Assembly: GCA_037157565.1 (NCBI GenBank)
Contig: JAZHRO010000012.1
Location: 62,859,501-62,923,500, forward strand
Direction: 5' to 3'
DNA: 64,000 bases
DNA from: Thalassia testudinum
Taxonomy: Eukaryota; Streptophyta; Magnoliopsida; Alismatales; Hydrocharitaceae
Of the stretch, positions 1-12,900 are shown in pieces. Below the pieces are notes generated by a model. It saw nothing but the letters and a program-made list of their open reading frames with translations, searched no databases and was not told where the DNA came from. Every line of letters begins with the position of its first letter. Within the stretch, counting starts at the first letter, position 1. A program made the position numbers and the translations under genes.

Positions 1-120
1 AAAAGAAAGAACCACACGCAAACGCCACACCCCACAAAAAAGGTGCATGCGATGTCATTATTTGGATAATACATATAGTCCAATTTACCTTGTATTTGGC
101 AAGATGTATTTAGCTGGGAG

Positions 121-122
<2 letters not shown>
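1..122. other. Non-coding flank
   Basis: Short AT-rich stretch in front of a TA microsatellite. I see no coding frame or element end in it. Confidence 0.5.

Positions 123-174
<52 letters not shown>
123..174. repeat. (TA)26 microsatellite
   Basis: An uninterrupted run of about 26 TA units. Such runs are common in plant intergenic DNA and are usually length-polymorphic. Confidence 0.95.
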
Positions 175-179
<5 letters not shown>

Positions 180-1436
180 TTAATTGATGCCCAATTAAAA
201 TTTATTTATAAAATATTTAGTTTGTTTCAACCAATGACCGAAAGATCATTACTGATTGAACCTTTTCACTTGTGTCAATTCGTTAGAAAATCATTGATGT
301 TTTTTTCTCAAATCACCAATAAATTTTTTTAAATTATTGATGATATTTGCTCAAAGTGCAGATGATTTTACTAAATATGAGAATGAAGTGTCTTTTAATA
401 CGAAATCAAATCATTGGTGGTTTTCTGTAAATCATCTAATTTTTACTTAATTCATTGATAATTTTTCCTAAATCATTGATTATGTTGAAATACAAAAATG
501 ATGTACTTTTTTGAATTTGATAATGAGTCATGATGTTACTGCTATCATATATGACGATCATATCATATGAATTAAAAATCATACATCATCAATTACAACT
601 TATCCATTTGCATGAGTTAAATTCTACCAACATCCAAGTATAGTCAAGCTTATAGAATTTTATAATTGGTTTGAATACCTATTCTGCAAATATTTCACGT
701 ATTCCATTCATTCTCCTATGTGTCGACTTCACATTACGTTCTTTCTTAATGGCCTAAATTTTATCCTCCTTTTAAGCTAAGGATGCTTTCCCATATTAAA
801 TTGGTGTTCGTCTTTGTGCAATTGTGTAGATCAATTCTTCATGATGATATATGATTGTAATGAACAGCATCAAATCGATGCCCAAGGTCCTGTGTGTATG
901 GGGTTTATAAGCTTAATTTGTAGCAATGTTGCTTTTGCGTGAGATTAGAGATTATGTAAGCAGTAGTCCAATTCGATACACATGGAATGAGATGCTGCAT
1001 TTGGTAGAATAAATGTGCTTAAGTAGGCTCAAGAGCATAATTTCCATTTATGCATGTTGAGAGAGTAGTAATTAGACATGAACATCATACATATCAAAGA
1101 AGAAGTGGAGGCCCCTCCCCCTTTGTCTTTCTCCCATAGACCATCTCTACCCATTCCACCCATCGCTACTTGGAGACCTTGTGATGGTGCCCTCTTCCAC
1201 CTTCATCCTTCCCTGCCTATGGTCGTCTTTGGTGCAACCACTACTATCCTAGCCACCACTATCCCCTCTATACTTGCTGGTTGCAATCGTCGTCCTCACA
1301 TCCATCACTTTTAATTCACCATCCCATCCTCGTAGTACCCTCTTTTGTCTTGGGACTACGCTTGCAACCGTGCCTTCACACGATTGAGTAATAGGTTGAT
1401 TTCATTCGTTCTCTGACTCTTCAGTTACTCACTAAC
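175..1436. other. AT-rich intergenic DNA, no gene recognised
   Basis: From about 230 to 490 the motif AATCATTGAT and close variants recur irregularly on the + strand, with no clear period. A C-rich open frame at 1078-1314 has no recognisable domain and no gene-like context. Nothing else stands out. Confidence 0.4.
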
Positions 1437-1713
1437 ATGAATAGTTTCGATCGTCGAGGCTCCACTTTGGTGGCGTTGTCACCATCCTTTTGCGTAGCAC
1501 AACTCTTCATAATTGCAACGAAACTTCTACCGGGAACACTTTCTCCTCTTCTTTGTTTTCTAGTTCTTGTTATTTCATTTTGGGGGCATTTTCTATTCCT
1601 CTCTTTGGGAGCATCGTACCTCTTTCCTCCTCTTTCACCATGTAGTTTTGCATTTCTATTGTACGATTTCATTCCCTTCAATAAAGTTCTTATTTAAGAA
1701 AAAAAAAAAAAAA
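1437..1713 (+). mobile_element. Possible retroposed sequence ending in AATAAA plus poly(A)
   Basis: A polyadenylation-type hexamer AATAAA at 1680-1685 is followed 13 bases later by a genomic run of 15 A (1699-1713). That is the layout of the 3' end of a reverse-transcribed mRNA or LINE. An open frame of 86 codons (1437-1697) ends just before the A-run but matches no family I recognise. I could not find a target-site duplication, so the left border is only nominal. It could be a 5'-truncated LINE tail or a processed pseudogene. Confidence 0.35.
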
Positions 1714-3690
1714 CCAAAAGAAACATAAGAATAACACGGATTCTCGAATTATATCTCCTAAAAGCATAAACAAAAATCCCAAGCATTTGCATCACCAAAA
1801 GCCTTCAAAAAGAGAGGAGTGGCTGCCCGCTCCCTTCCTCTCCCTGGTGTGGCGCTATTGTAGATCTTATCCACCTATTTCAAAGAAGGGACATGTTTGC
1901 AACTTATATTGAGGAGGCATGAAGTGATGCACCACGCTCCTAAAGGTATTGCTTCTATACTTGTTTGCGATCCGAAATAAGGAGAGGTTATAAGTTATCC
2001 TCGTATGATTCAATTAGGATCATTTGCATCTTGGTTTTTTCATTTTTTTCTGGCGTAAACCGAACCAACTTGAAGTTTTAAATGATTGATTTTTCATGCT
2101 TCACCAAGAAGTTGACAGTTGTAGACCTTTGGTTTCTAGAGCCTTGCACAATTGTACGTAAGGTTGAAAAGGATAAGAAAAATATAGCCCCTTTACCCAA
2201 CTTCTCAGCATCGAACAAGATCCGTATGATGAGTAAATTAAGTTGGGTCCATGAAACGTGCTTATTTGGACTTTACATTCTAATTTCAAGCCATAATGAG
2301 AGCAAATGGAGGGCGCTTATACTATTTCGACATCTAAATATGGGTATTGATTGATAAATTTTGGATACTGTGAATGGCTTTGATCACACAAATGACACGT
2401 TGGGTTTCCAAATTTTGCATACCAGTGAGATTTTCTCAAGATTCAATGTACACAACAAAGATCCAAACTAAACGAGTGTGATCAAATTGTTCAAGTGCAT
2501 TAAATTAGACCCCACCAAGATGAATGCAATGTGTGATTCTATAATCATTTAGTACACAAGGAATCCTAGTTTAGTGAGGCATGGTGCCTACCACTATAAC
2601 AATTCAAACCTAAATCTTCATCAAATGAGAAAAATTAGGCTTAACAATTTATTGAGCATTGGCCTTATAAATTCAAGTAATTACTTAAAATGCTTAAACT
2701 CAAATCCTCAGGTATTAATTCTCAATCCTTATATCATACTTCTTACTTTCCTAAGCTTATCATTTTTAACTATTTTTAAAAGTGTTACAACTACAAAAGA
2801 CAATTAGGAGAAGGTGTTGATAACAATTACTGTATGACTAAAGTGAAGATATAAAAGATGAAAGATTTGAAGCACACAAATTTGCTTGCCAATGGAGTTT
2901 ATTTAAAAGATTATGAATGAGAGCTTCACGGTAGCTTTTGTTAAAAAAAAAAATCTCTTCACATGATAAATAATTTAATGAATCAACTAAATTTAAAGGA
3001 AAAGCTATTCATATTTTGCATTATTGAAAGTGCACACGGAAAATTACATGTTGATGAATTCAATGCTATATTTTTTAATTTCAACAATTTGAATATGAAA
3101 ATTGAAGTTTAAAATAAGGCCCCATTCAATATTCTAATCTCCATCGTTTAATAACTTAGAAGACTCGCCTATATAATTGAAATATAACACCCATAAAAAA
3201 AAGTGGTACCAAGCATCTCTCTTCTAAAAAATACCAACGGATAGAAAACTGGCAAACATGGAATCCTTGCTAAGAGGATTAGTCGTTGTGCAAAAATAAT
3301 GCTAATGTGGAGTAGAATCCACTAAAATAACCAAATTGCAAGAGCTATCGTGAAGAGGCAATGTATTATCTATAATTGTTGGAAACTCTAAAACAAAGCG
3401 AAGGTAAGAAAAAGAAAGATTAATCCATCTAAAATAAAATGTTGAGATCATGGCTATATATTAATACTTGATTCTTAGATTCACATGGTTCATACCACAT
3501 GGTCCACAATACAAACATGTTACTTAAGTGGAATTGTGCTAATGGAAATCTGTGAGTAACATCGAATTATTGGCATAGGGTTGAGTCAAAAGAACATGAA
3601 GTAATAATGTGTCGAAAAATTATCGCATTCCAAGTTTAACCAAGAATCTTATCTCGTTTGCCATTATACAAGCAAAAAGGTGTCAAACTT
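1714..3690. other. AT-rich intergenic DNA, no gene recognised
   Basis: Only short open frames without recognisable motifs. No transposon ends or RNA genes were found. Confidence 0.4.
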
Positions 3691-4020
3691 AGTAAAAGAT
3701 GGAGTACTAACAATTACTATCAATTGCAAGTATGTTATGTTTGGTAAAAGATAAGGGGATGTCCTAATTAAGTTGAGCTACTTTGCTATCAAAAATCAAA
3801 TTACGTTCCTTTATGCAATTGTTTTGTTTTCTGCAGTTTCAAGAAAAAAATGTGGGAGGACATAAAAAATTGCAAAAGATGGAGTACAACAATTACCATG
3901 AACATCAAGTGTGTTATATCTAGTAAAATATTAGGAATCTCCATGTCTTACAAAGTAGTATAGTTGAAGTATTTTGTCGTAAACATCAAATTATATTGTT
4001 TATTAATCAAATAGCAATTA
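3691..4020. repeat. Diverged tandem duplication, about 180-bp period
   Basis: The segment beginning AAAAGATGGAGTAC near 3694 recurs about 180 bp later near 3874. The order is the same in both: CAATTACYAT, then AAGTRTGTTAT, then TAGTAAAA or TGGTAAAA, then ATCAAATTA. The copies have diverged by substitutions and small indels, so this is an old duplication. No coding potential was seen. Confidence 0.6.
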
Positions 4021-6270
4021 TGTATGTTCCTCCCATATCTTTGCTTGATGCAGCTAAAAGAGGGGCAGCTACAACAAAGAAGAGATTCAAACTACGAGGA
4101 GACTAGGAAGAAAGAGCAAAGTCCATCATTTGCAAATGCCTTACCAATAGTTAGGTTGACTTTATTCTACAGAAAAGGTAAGCAATATTTTAGAGTTAGT
4201 TTACTTGAAGAATAAAAATTGATGTTAGAAATTATAAAATTTACGTTAATCTTCATTTCTATTTATCTACATAGTAATGTTGATACTAATTTCTATTTAC
4301 TTAAAATAATGTTAAGTTATGATAATAATCCTTACAATATTTACTTAAACTAGTGTTGACATTAAAGAAATTACAAAGTTAACACCTATTTTACTAATAC
4401 CCTTTAAAATTAAGGTTAGCAACTCTTTCAAATAACTGCTAAGATTTTATAGGTCAACTATTCAGATGGACATAAATGAAGATTGACACCAATATCTTAA
4501 CCGTGGTAAATTACTCAAATTTCAAAATCTGATTTTCCTTAGTACATGCAAGAATGAAGCGCACTAGTTTTGATGTCCGAACTTGAAGAAACAACTAGGA
4601 GTTGGCTAAGTTGCGACCACCGTCTGCCAAAAATATCCAATTATATAATTTTGTCACCTAACAAGTTAATCTATAATTTAGGGCACGAAACCCAGTAGGA
4701 TGTTGGATTCAAAGCACACGTCAGTGTGTCAATATTACAAAATGACATGATAAATTCAAACTTGACATGTAAGAGGCGTATTGCCGTGATGCATACATAA
4801 CCAATGTATTATGTAGCAAAATGTTTGCATTCACTCGTACCCGTCAATTTGGCCCAACAACAAAAATGAACAAAGAGTTGGAGTATTGGATTCAAGGATC
4901 AGAATAAAAACCATGCCAGACGATACATCTGAAATGGCTTTTCGACCACATATATGGACGCCCCATAAGTCTAATGCACCTTCAAAGCACGGTTTTCAGA
5001 CAACCAAACACGTTACCTCAAAACATTTTCCTCGCTTACCATTATCCTCCAAACAAACACAAAAATGTCATAGCGATGAACGATTTACACATATCTTTAT
5101 CGCTCACCTCTAATGTACATCTTTCTACGTGATTCCTCAACTGAGAAACATGAGCCCAGGCAGATAAACTAGATCATCACCACCAAATTCAAATAGATCC
5201 AATACTGAAGTGTTCGATCATCAACATATAAAGCCCTACGCCCATCTTTATGTCTACACGACTCCCCTCACTAGCCCATGCCCTTTTTACAGCAATCACT
5301 AGGTACATCTACACGATTCATCCAACTTCCAAACGAGATTTTACCAATAGAAGATCACCATATCAAAGTCACATTCCAACTGCCAGAGGCAAACACAGAC
5401 CCCTCGACTTGCAGCCATGCAGCTACCATCAACACCACCGAATCACTACAATGCACCACTGCAGCTGCGGGCACCAACCAATTCTTTTAACTGATGTGTT
5501 TTAGCAAACGAACTTCAAACACTCAAATCACATCTAAGAAACATACTCAAAAGAGTTTCCTCTGTGGATGTTGAGAAGTGCAAGGGAAGACACCCTTCAT
5601 GGCCTCTGATCCTCTTGGGAGAACACATGGGAATGAACCTGCTACTTCTGTCTATCAGCAGCGGCACCATGAACATTAGCAATTACAGATATGCTGTGGC
5701 CAGAGGTGCACTTTTGCATTTGCACACTGTGGCTGAAGATGTTTCATTTCAGAGGTGCTACTTAGCAGTTAGCATTGTGGCGGTTGCCATCTAAACGATG
5801 GTGGGAGAGTTGGCTGTAGCTGTCCAATGTGATTATGGGAGTTGATTTGCATGATTGGATTGGTAATTGTTTCAAAAGGTAATCATGATACTAACCAACA
5901 TCAAGTGATGCAGACCAAATGTGTGAAACATTTTTTTGGACAGTGGAAGCCGTGACAAAAACATCAGATTGTCAACTCTGCTGCAGTAGGGTCAAATGCA
6001 TGTTGTGTTGGGAAAATCCGTTGACCAGCAAGGAGGGGAAAGGCCTGATATCCTTCCAACTTTGGTTCTTCATTCTCTCAATAAAAAGATCCAACCAAAG
6101 GAGAAATTTTAATAGCACCTGCAATGAGCCCGTGAAAAATGAATGGCTAAACTCATTGGATATTGATTTTAGCACAAGAAAACCACATTATCTACAATAC
6201 CTTGCATAAAACAAGGTGTTTTGTGAGCTTTGCTACTACATACACGATACAACATATGTAATAGGCTTGA
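4021..6270. other. Downstream flank of CAP-D3, no separate gene recognised
   Basis: This stretch follows the CAP-D3 stop codon, which is read on the minus strand. The part nearest 6270 is presumably its 3' UTR, whose end I could not fix. Small open frames at 5250-5504, 5564-5794 and 5919-6209 have no recognisable domains. Confidence 0.4.
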
Positions 6271-6963
6271 CTAGTTATCAGTCTCCAACTCAAAGTTGTG
6301 TTTCCTCCTTACTGACTCCAATACTTTCGAGTGTCTATCGCTTCGACTTGCCTCATTGCCTGTAGCATCACTTGGAAGACGCACTTTAGGCAGACTCATA
6401 GAATGGAGAGGTGGAGTATTCTTGTGCAACTCCTTGCGCACTGATCTAGCAGTTGCTTTTGCAGCCGCATCTACTACTGCAGATAGTTTCTCACCAGTTC
6501 CTAGTTTCTCAGAGACTATGGCACAGACACTGTTGCTGGCAGCATGGTCAGTAGGGGACTGGAACCCCTCAGCTCTCCGCGTCATGGATACCACCTCAGC
6601 AACAGTGGACTTCGCCTTTGCTGCTTCATATTTCTGCATGTCATACATGAGCTCTTTCTGCAGCTGCCTGTCAGCCACTAATATATCTTCAATTTCATTC
6701 TTGTAGTCCTTCAGGAGTACGCAGAGACAACCCATTAGACACCCTGTCAGGGGGCTGTTCTTGCTCTCAAGCAGGCGCTTGAGCTCAATGAAGATGGGAA
6801 TTGCATGTTGAATCAGGTTCTTTTTAGATACTTGGGTAACTGCCCTTCCTTTTGCCGCCAACACAGCTGAACCTTCCCCACCTTCGTCTTCCATATCTGC
6901 TGTATCAGAAATGCGAAGTGATTGCATCCGCATTTCTTTGCATGCAAGGATCACTAAAGCATC
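6271..6963 (-). CDS. CAP-D3: CAP-D3 exon 9 (C-terminal, with stop)
   Basis: The exon has 693 nt. It starts [17 protein letters not shown] and includes the conserved [20 protein letters not shown] and [18 protein letters not shown]. The tail is variable and charged, with a basic SVRRKH near the end, and closes with the stop codon at 6273-6271. Confidence 0.93.
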   Translation of the reverse strand, partial: DALVILACKEMRMQSLRISDTADMEDEGGEGSAVLAAKGRAVTQVSKKNLIQHAIPIFIELKRLLESKNSPLTGCLMGCLCVLLKDYKNEIEDILVADRQLQKELMYDMQKYEAAKAKSTVAEVVSMTRRAEGFQSPTDHAASNSVCAIVSEKLGTGEKLSAVVDAAAKATARSVRKELHKNTPPLHSMSLPKVRLPSDATGNEASRSDRHSKVLESVRRKHNFELETDN

Positions 6964-9900
6964 CTGTTTCAGATATTGATATTGTTTAAGAAATGTATGA
7001 TCTACCATTTGATAGCAGTATGACCAGACAGGTTCTTGACCATAAGCTCAATATACAAATAACTCAAGACATGTTCTTGTGGCAGTAAAATAAAAAGGAT
7101 TTGGTAGTAATGCAATGAGAACTTAGGAGGGGGAAAAATATCCAATCTAAGTATTCCACAATTTAACGGTCTTCCTTACCCGGTTAACCATGATGATCAA
7201 CATGCACTAGTGTAAACCAACATCAGTTTTGATATGTGAAATCCATGGCCACATTGACATCACATTAAGTGATGTCTTGTAAGCTTGCACATGATGCCAG
7301 CATGAGTACACACTCAAGCTATTGATAGCTGTCTTTATAGCTAATACCTGAGATGTGTAACTCACCAGTATTCCTATCTTACTCATATGATTGTATGAAT
7401 CATTCTTTCATTGTACTCGCAAAATTCTGTTTGCTTGTGGAAACTCATCTAAACCTTATGCAACTTTGTGAACCCAATTAGTGCTCCAAAACTAGATCTC
7501 AGGAAAACGTATGACAAATTCGACAGCAGAATGCAATTCTGTCGTTTTTAGCATGTTCATTAACAATATGATGTTTGAGGTCAACATTCAGGAAGCACTC
7601 GCATACATGAACCTTGCCCTCAATAAATTCAAGCATCCCAGAGAATCTGCCTATAGCAATTATGCTTGTATGCTGCTCAAAACTTTCCGGTTTCCACATC
7701 CAAAAACCAACTTTTACCTGCAGAACTGACTGTGCTGGGACATCATCTAAATTTAGCAAGCCATCAGAAGCAGCAGCCAGGATCTCAGCACAAAGCTTAG
7801 CTGAAGTAGCCAAGAGTTGTTCTGGTGCCATCTGTTTAAGCAAAGAAACATAAATTTGCATTCTTTTTGATCGGGATATTTCATCATTGCCCCTGCAGAT
7901 AACACATTTTTTAGGCCTTCAACAGCTTAACTATTCAGATCACCAAATTAACTGTCGCTCAAGGACTTAGATCACTAAAAAAGGGAGAGCAAAGTACCTA
8001 ATGCAGAAGAGATGGGCTCCAGTCTTGGTGCTTTCACTATGCCCCGCATGAGCATGACAATCATTAAGAACAAAAATGGCTTCTACAAAGCTGTTGTATG
8101 CAAGAAGGGGGGCCTTAACTGCATATGAATACAACTTATGTGGTTAGATTTGGAAGGATAAGTGGAATAAAAGTAGCAACTCATTACCTTTTAAGAAGTT
8201 CCCAAATAAAAAATCAGCTAAGTTTCTAATTTTCTCGGATTCATCAACAAGAGGCAATAGAAATCGCAGGAATAATACTCCTCTCCATTTCACGTAGTCA
8301 CGCTAGCATGTGAACATACAAAACAAACAATCAATTTGGTGTAGTATATATGCTTCCAAAATAGAAGAACTAAGATCCCTCAAGACAACTAACCTGTAGC
8401 AATCTTGAAAGCAAGATAAATGCCTGTCTTCTTACAATTTCACAAGTGTCCCGCAGTAATTTAGTGATTTTGGGAATGTAACTGAATGCAATGTAAAAGC
8501 ACATTTTAGAATAATGCAAAGAGGATGATAGCACAATTTCACCCTTCATGAAAAAGAAAACAAGATCCCAATACAAGATGCAATGAATTCAGATATCATG
8601 AAAAGGTATAAGCCAAATTAAAAAATCGAAAGAAAATGCTCCAGACAGGTACACTCATATCCTATTTTGCCAGAAGCACTTTGTTCATTGCTTTCAAATC
8701 CAGTATTCCCAAGCCCCTAGGATCACCACTGCCAATCCACTTCTGCCCTCACCTGTTCCTTTCCGAAAAAAATCTCCTTAATGCATCCAACCTTTGCACA
8801 ACCTTCTTAGGCCACCAGAAGACTGCAAAAAAGATAGGCATAGTAGATCAAACTGACACCAACAAGAACAACCTCCCACCCCTAGAAAAAAGGCAAGAGA
8901 TCTAGCCCTCAAACAGTCAAACCACTTCACCCCCTTTAGAATCACCCACCAATCAAAAAGATGAAATGGTGAAGTCAATAGAGGTAGACCTAAATACAAC
9001 AAGGGAACTGCACTCCTCAGCTTTCTCAAAATAGATGCATACAAATCTACTTCACAACTCATCCCAGAAGGAACAAAAACTATTTTTTCCCTACTAATTT
9101 GCAACTCCGTAACAGCCACAAATAGACAAGGAAGCTTGAAGACATTACCTACACCTATTTTATCCCCTTCTATAAAGAAGATCGTGTGGCCAGAATATTA
9201 CAAAATAGGGATGAAAAGATTCCACTTCTCTCCAGACTAAATCCTTAGAATAAAACACCCTCACAAGCAGCAAAGGAACCATGTGAAAACGTCAAACTGA
9301 AAGAACAAAGAGCATAAGAACCAGCAAACATCCCTGCCACACAACTCCTTAGGGCTAAATCCAACCACCTTCAAGGTTGAAGGTTCCTATTCACCGAGAT
9401 TGAGAATGAGTTTGTGGTAATATATCTTTTCACTGTGCAATCCACCTCTCCAGTAGTCCCTTGTTATTCCCTATAGAAAAGCACAAACTAAAGAATCAAA
9501 TGCTTCTTTCAGGCCTACCTTCCACGAAAAAACCTTTATCCCTTCCTCTTTCAAATATGCAACATGCTTCAATCTTATTAGGTACAACCATACTGTCTAT
9601 AGGATGCCTCCCCTTCAGAAAGACAAACACCAAATAAATCAATTTCCTGACCACATCCTAAAGTCTGTTTGCAAGAACTTTACCACAATCAAGTTGCATT
9701 AAACAATGCAGTCAGCCACTAATTCTCTATTCTCTCCACAGGGTATTTTCGGAAGCGAGAAAAAGGAGATTTATCCAATCTCTTATAGCCCTTAATCTTA
9801 TTACCTAATAGAAATTCCCCCAATAAAACCATCGCCCAACCATCCTCCAGAACTCTTTTGCAAAGTGAACTAGGGAACCATTTAGCCTAGGGACCCCAGG

Positions 9901-12900
9901 CACAGAGATTTACAATAGAATTCTTGACCTTAACCTTGGAAAAAAGAGCATTCAATCAGGCTGCATTCTTATTAACCAAGTAATTATAACATCATCCTTG
10001 CCATTGCCAAGAATCCCTCCTTGTGAAGGCTCTAGAGTGTCCCTCCCTGTCTGTCAATCCAGTTGATTCATCTTCCATTTGGCACGTATGTACATATGTG
10101 TGTATGTATAAACTAATATTTGCATCTCCTCTCTGGCCAAATTTGTCTAAAGCATCATCTCCATTCAACTTCAACTTTTTGGCCATCCTATGCAATAAGT
10201 CATTTATTACTCACTTCTAACTCAACGAGGAACAAGTCCTGCTCCCCTTCAAGTATGTCTGCCTTCTAGATCCCTGCCAGCACCTTCTCATTTTTCTTCA
10301 CCCTCTGTTCCTGTATTCTTTTCTAATATTGCATCAGAATTCCCTTCAACCTTTAGAGTCCAAATGCCAAAGTAGCTATGGTTAAATCTTCAGCTGCAGA
10401 ATAAGGCCACAATGTTTAATTATCCACTCCAATCCATCCCATAAAAGCCATGAGATCTCAAACTTAAAACAAGTGGCTAACTAGAGATCATTATTTGATA
10501 TCTACCCCAGTGGTGAAGGGAACATCCTTTACCATAAATCCATTGAATACAAGAACCCAACAATCTTGGATCCGGAGACCACTACTTCTCCAAGAGAATT
10601 TGCATGTTATTGGGCTGATCTCAAGAAGCTCAAACTCAGCCATCTGAAAACTCTATTCAACCTAAGTCAAGTCCACCACCATCACCCAGTCTGTCAATAG
10701 AGTTTAAAATAACAGTGAAGTTGCCCCTATTATGAAAGGTATAACACATAGAATGGCCACTCTGTCTCAGGTATCCCCCCACAGTTATGGTCTCCTCTAT
10801 AGCTGCAAAACCATATACACTGATGACCAAGAATCTGCAACCATCACATCTTCAATACAAACAAATCCCACAAGCATGCCTCCCTCTCCAATGTCTCTAG
10901 AAAAAGTCCCCTGTCCCAGGCAATAAGGACACCATCAAATCTTCCAAGTGCTTCCACTTCAACAAACTTCTGAAGTTCTCTTCCCACTTGCCACCACTCA
11001 GCTTGCCCACAGTTCTCCAACTTGGTCCCCTGAAACAGAGCAATATCCACTCCCCAAGTAGTGAAATAACCCCTTCTTTTAGGGTCCCACAATCCTCTAA
11101 TGTTCCAACTGGGTAGTTTCATTTAGATGAACAATTTCCCCCCTGAATGACAGCTTTAGCAACCCCTTCTTGTCCTAACAGTTCGCGCAAAATCATCAAA
11201 CTCCTGACCGAGCTCCGATTCCAGGTCTTTGCAAGCCATGGGCCAACTGCAATGGCTAGACTCAACCTTGTCACTCATCCAATCAAGGCCACCTGCAACT
11301 CACCCCCCCCCCCCCCCCTCTCAAATGCATACACGTGCATGCTCAGGTAAGGCTAAGCAAGGAGAGGCTCCATCATTGCATGTGGGGCATGGGCAATCAG
11401 GCCATCAACACCACTATTCGATGGTCCGAGAAGAAGGTCAAGCTCCCAAATTAACTACATAGGTTCCTCGAAACCGATAGGTCTATGCACTTCCCCAATG
11501 CAAAGTCAATCTTTAAGAGTCCCTAAATCATCATTCTTTATCCTACCACAGAGAATCCTTCATATCAGATCTTGGTCCCCCTTGATGCAGGATGCAAACT
11601 CAAAGCACCCACTCATCCTCGGGATTGCTAACCAAGATAGTTCCTCGCATATGGGTAGTGATTCCCTCTCAACCCGCATCCATATTAGGAAAATAGTAGA
11701 CCAGGCATCACATATCAATAGGTAGAACCAAATCCCCAACTTCTCGAAAGAGCGTCCAATAAGGAGAGCATCACCTTTGCCACCACCAGGTCTTGATTTG
11801 ATTCCTTCCAATAGATGAAGCCCCCAATGTAAAGAGGTCACAATCTCGATTAGAAATCTTCTGGAGTCTCATCTAAATGCCTAGCCCTTTGATTCCACCA
11901 ATAGGGAAGGGGAGCATAAACTTGATGCAGAGAAGACTCTCTCCCATCTTATTCATATATGGATTCCCAGAAAGGATTGGCTAAGGCTTGTTGGCTTTTC
12001 TTTTCCCAAAAATGATGTAGTAGACCTAAATTACAAAGGGTGGCAATGAATCTCATGGTCATTAAAGCATCTTTTGAGAAAAATGACCATGAAGCTGAAG
12101 TGCATTGCTTCCCAGAGGATCAAGTTAGTGATCTTGAGAGAGCTCTAGTGCCTGCCTGGGTAGCAAGTGCTTTTCTTTAAGAGCGATGACTGACTTGACT
12201 TTAGAGAGAGTGAATGAGTTATTCAAGATTGGGTGGGACCTTGCTACTCTATGTGCTTATTTAGCAATTGTCCTAGGTCTGTTGAGTCTGAACTCGCTTC
12301 TTTGACTAGGAGTAACAGGAAGGATTTGACCCATCGTTGATCAAGGAGGGTGGGACTTTTCCTGGGCCCCCATATCTTGACCCGTTGTAAGTGAAAGGTA
12401 GAGAGACCAACTGCCCACTGAGAAGAGGGGATGCCAATGGGGTACACACATCATGTGCCAGGTACATGGTGGAGGCTTAATGCAATCACACCTCGCACTC
12501 TTTATACAAAGTGCCAACCTTCACATAAAGTGCAAAACAAAGCCATCCATATCTTCTCCAATCATGTAGTCCCAGCATTGATAAAAATACTCAAATTGAC
12601 GACTTAGGAATACACCAAATAGGAAAGGATGCCTCAACCACTAAAACTTGCACTTTGTCAAGAACCTTGTAGTTTTACACTATTAATCGAGAGTCAGATA
12701 GCATGTTGCTACCATTCATCACATGTTGCTCTTAGCAAGACTAGGCCCATGCAACACCATGGTTGCCAATAGTGTCTCCCACTAGTAGACAAGCCCACAA
12801 CCATTACCTAACCTTCAGCCAAATTAACCACCAACTTATGATCACACCTCAATCTAACTAAGGGGTTAGAGCCTCCCCCCTATGGGATCTCTTTGGATGA

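Noticed and set aside
5250..5794. Open frames downstream of CAP-D3 as possible small genes
   Set aside because: No recognisable domain, no splice logic, overlapping alternative frames of similar length.
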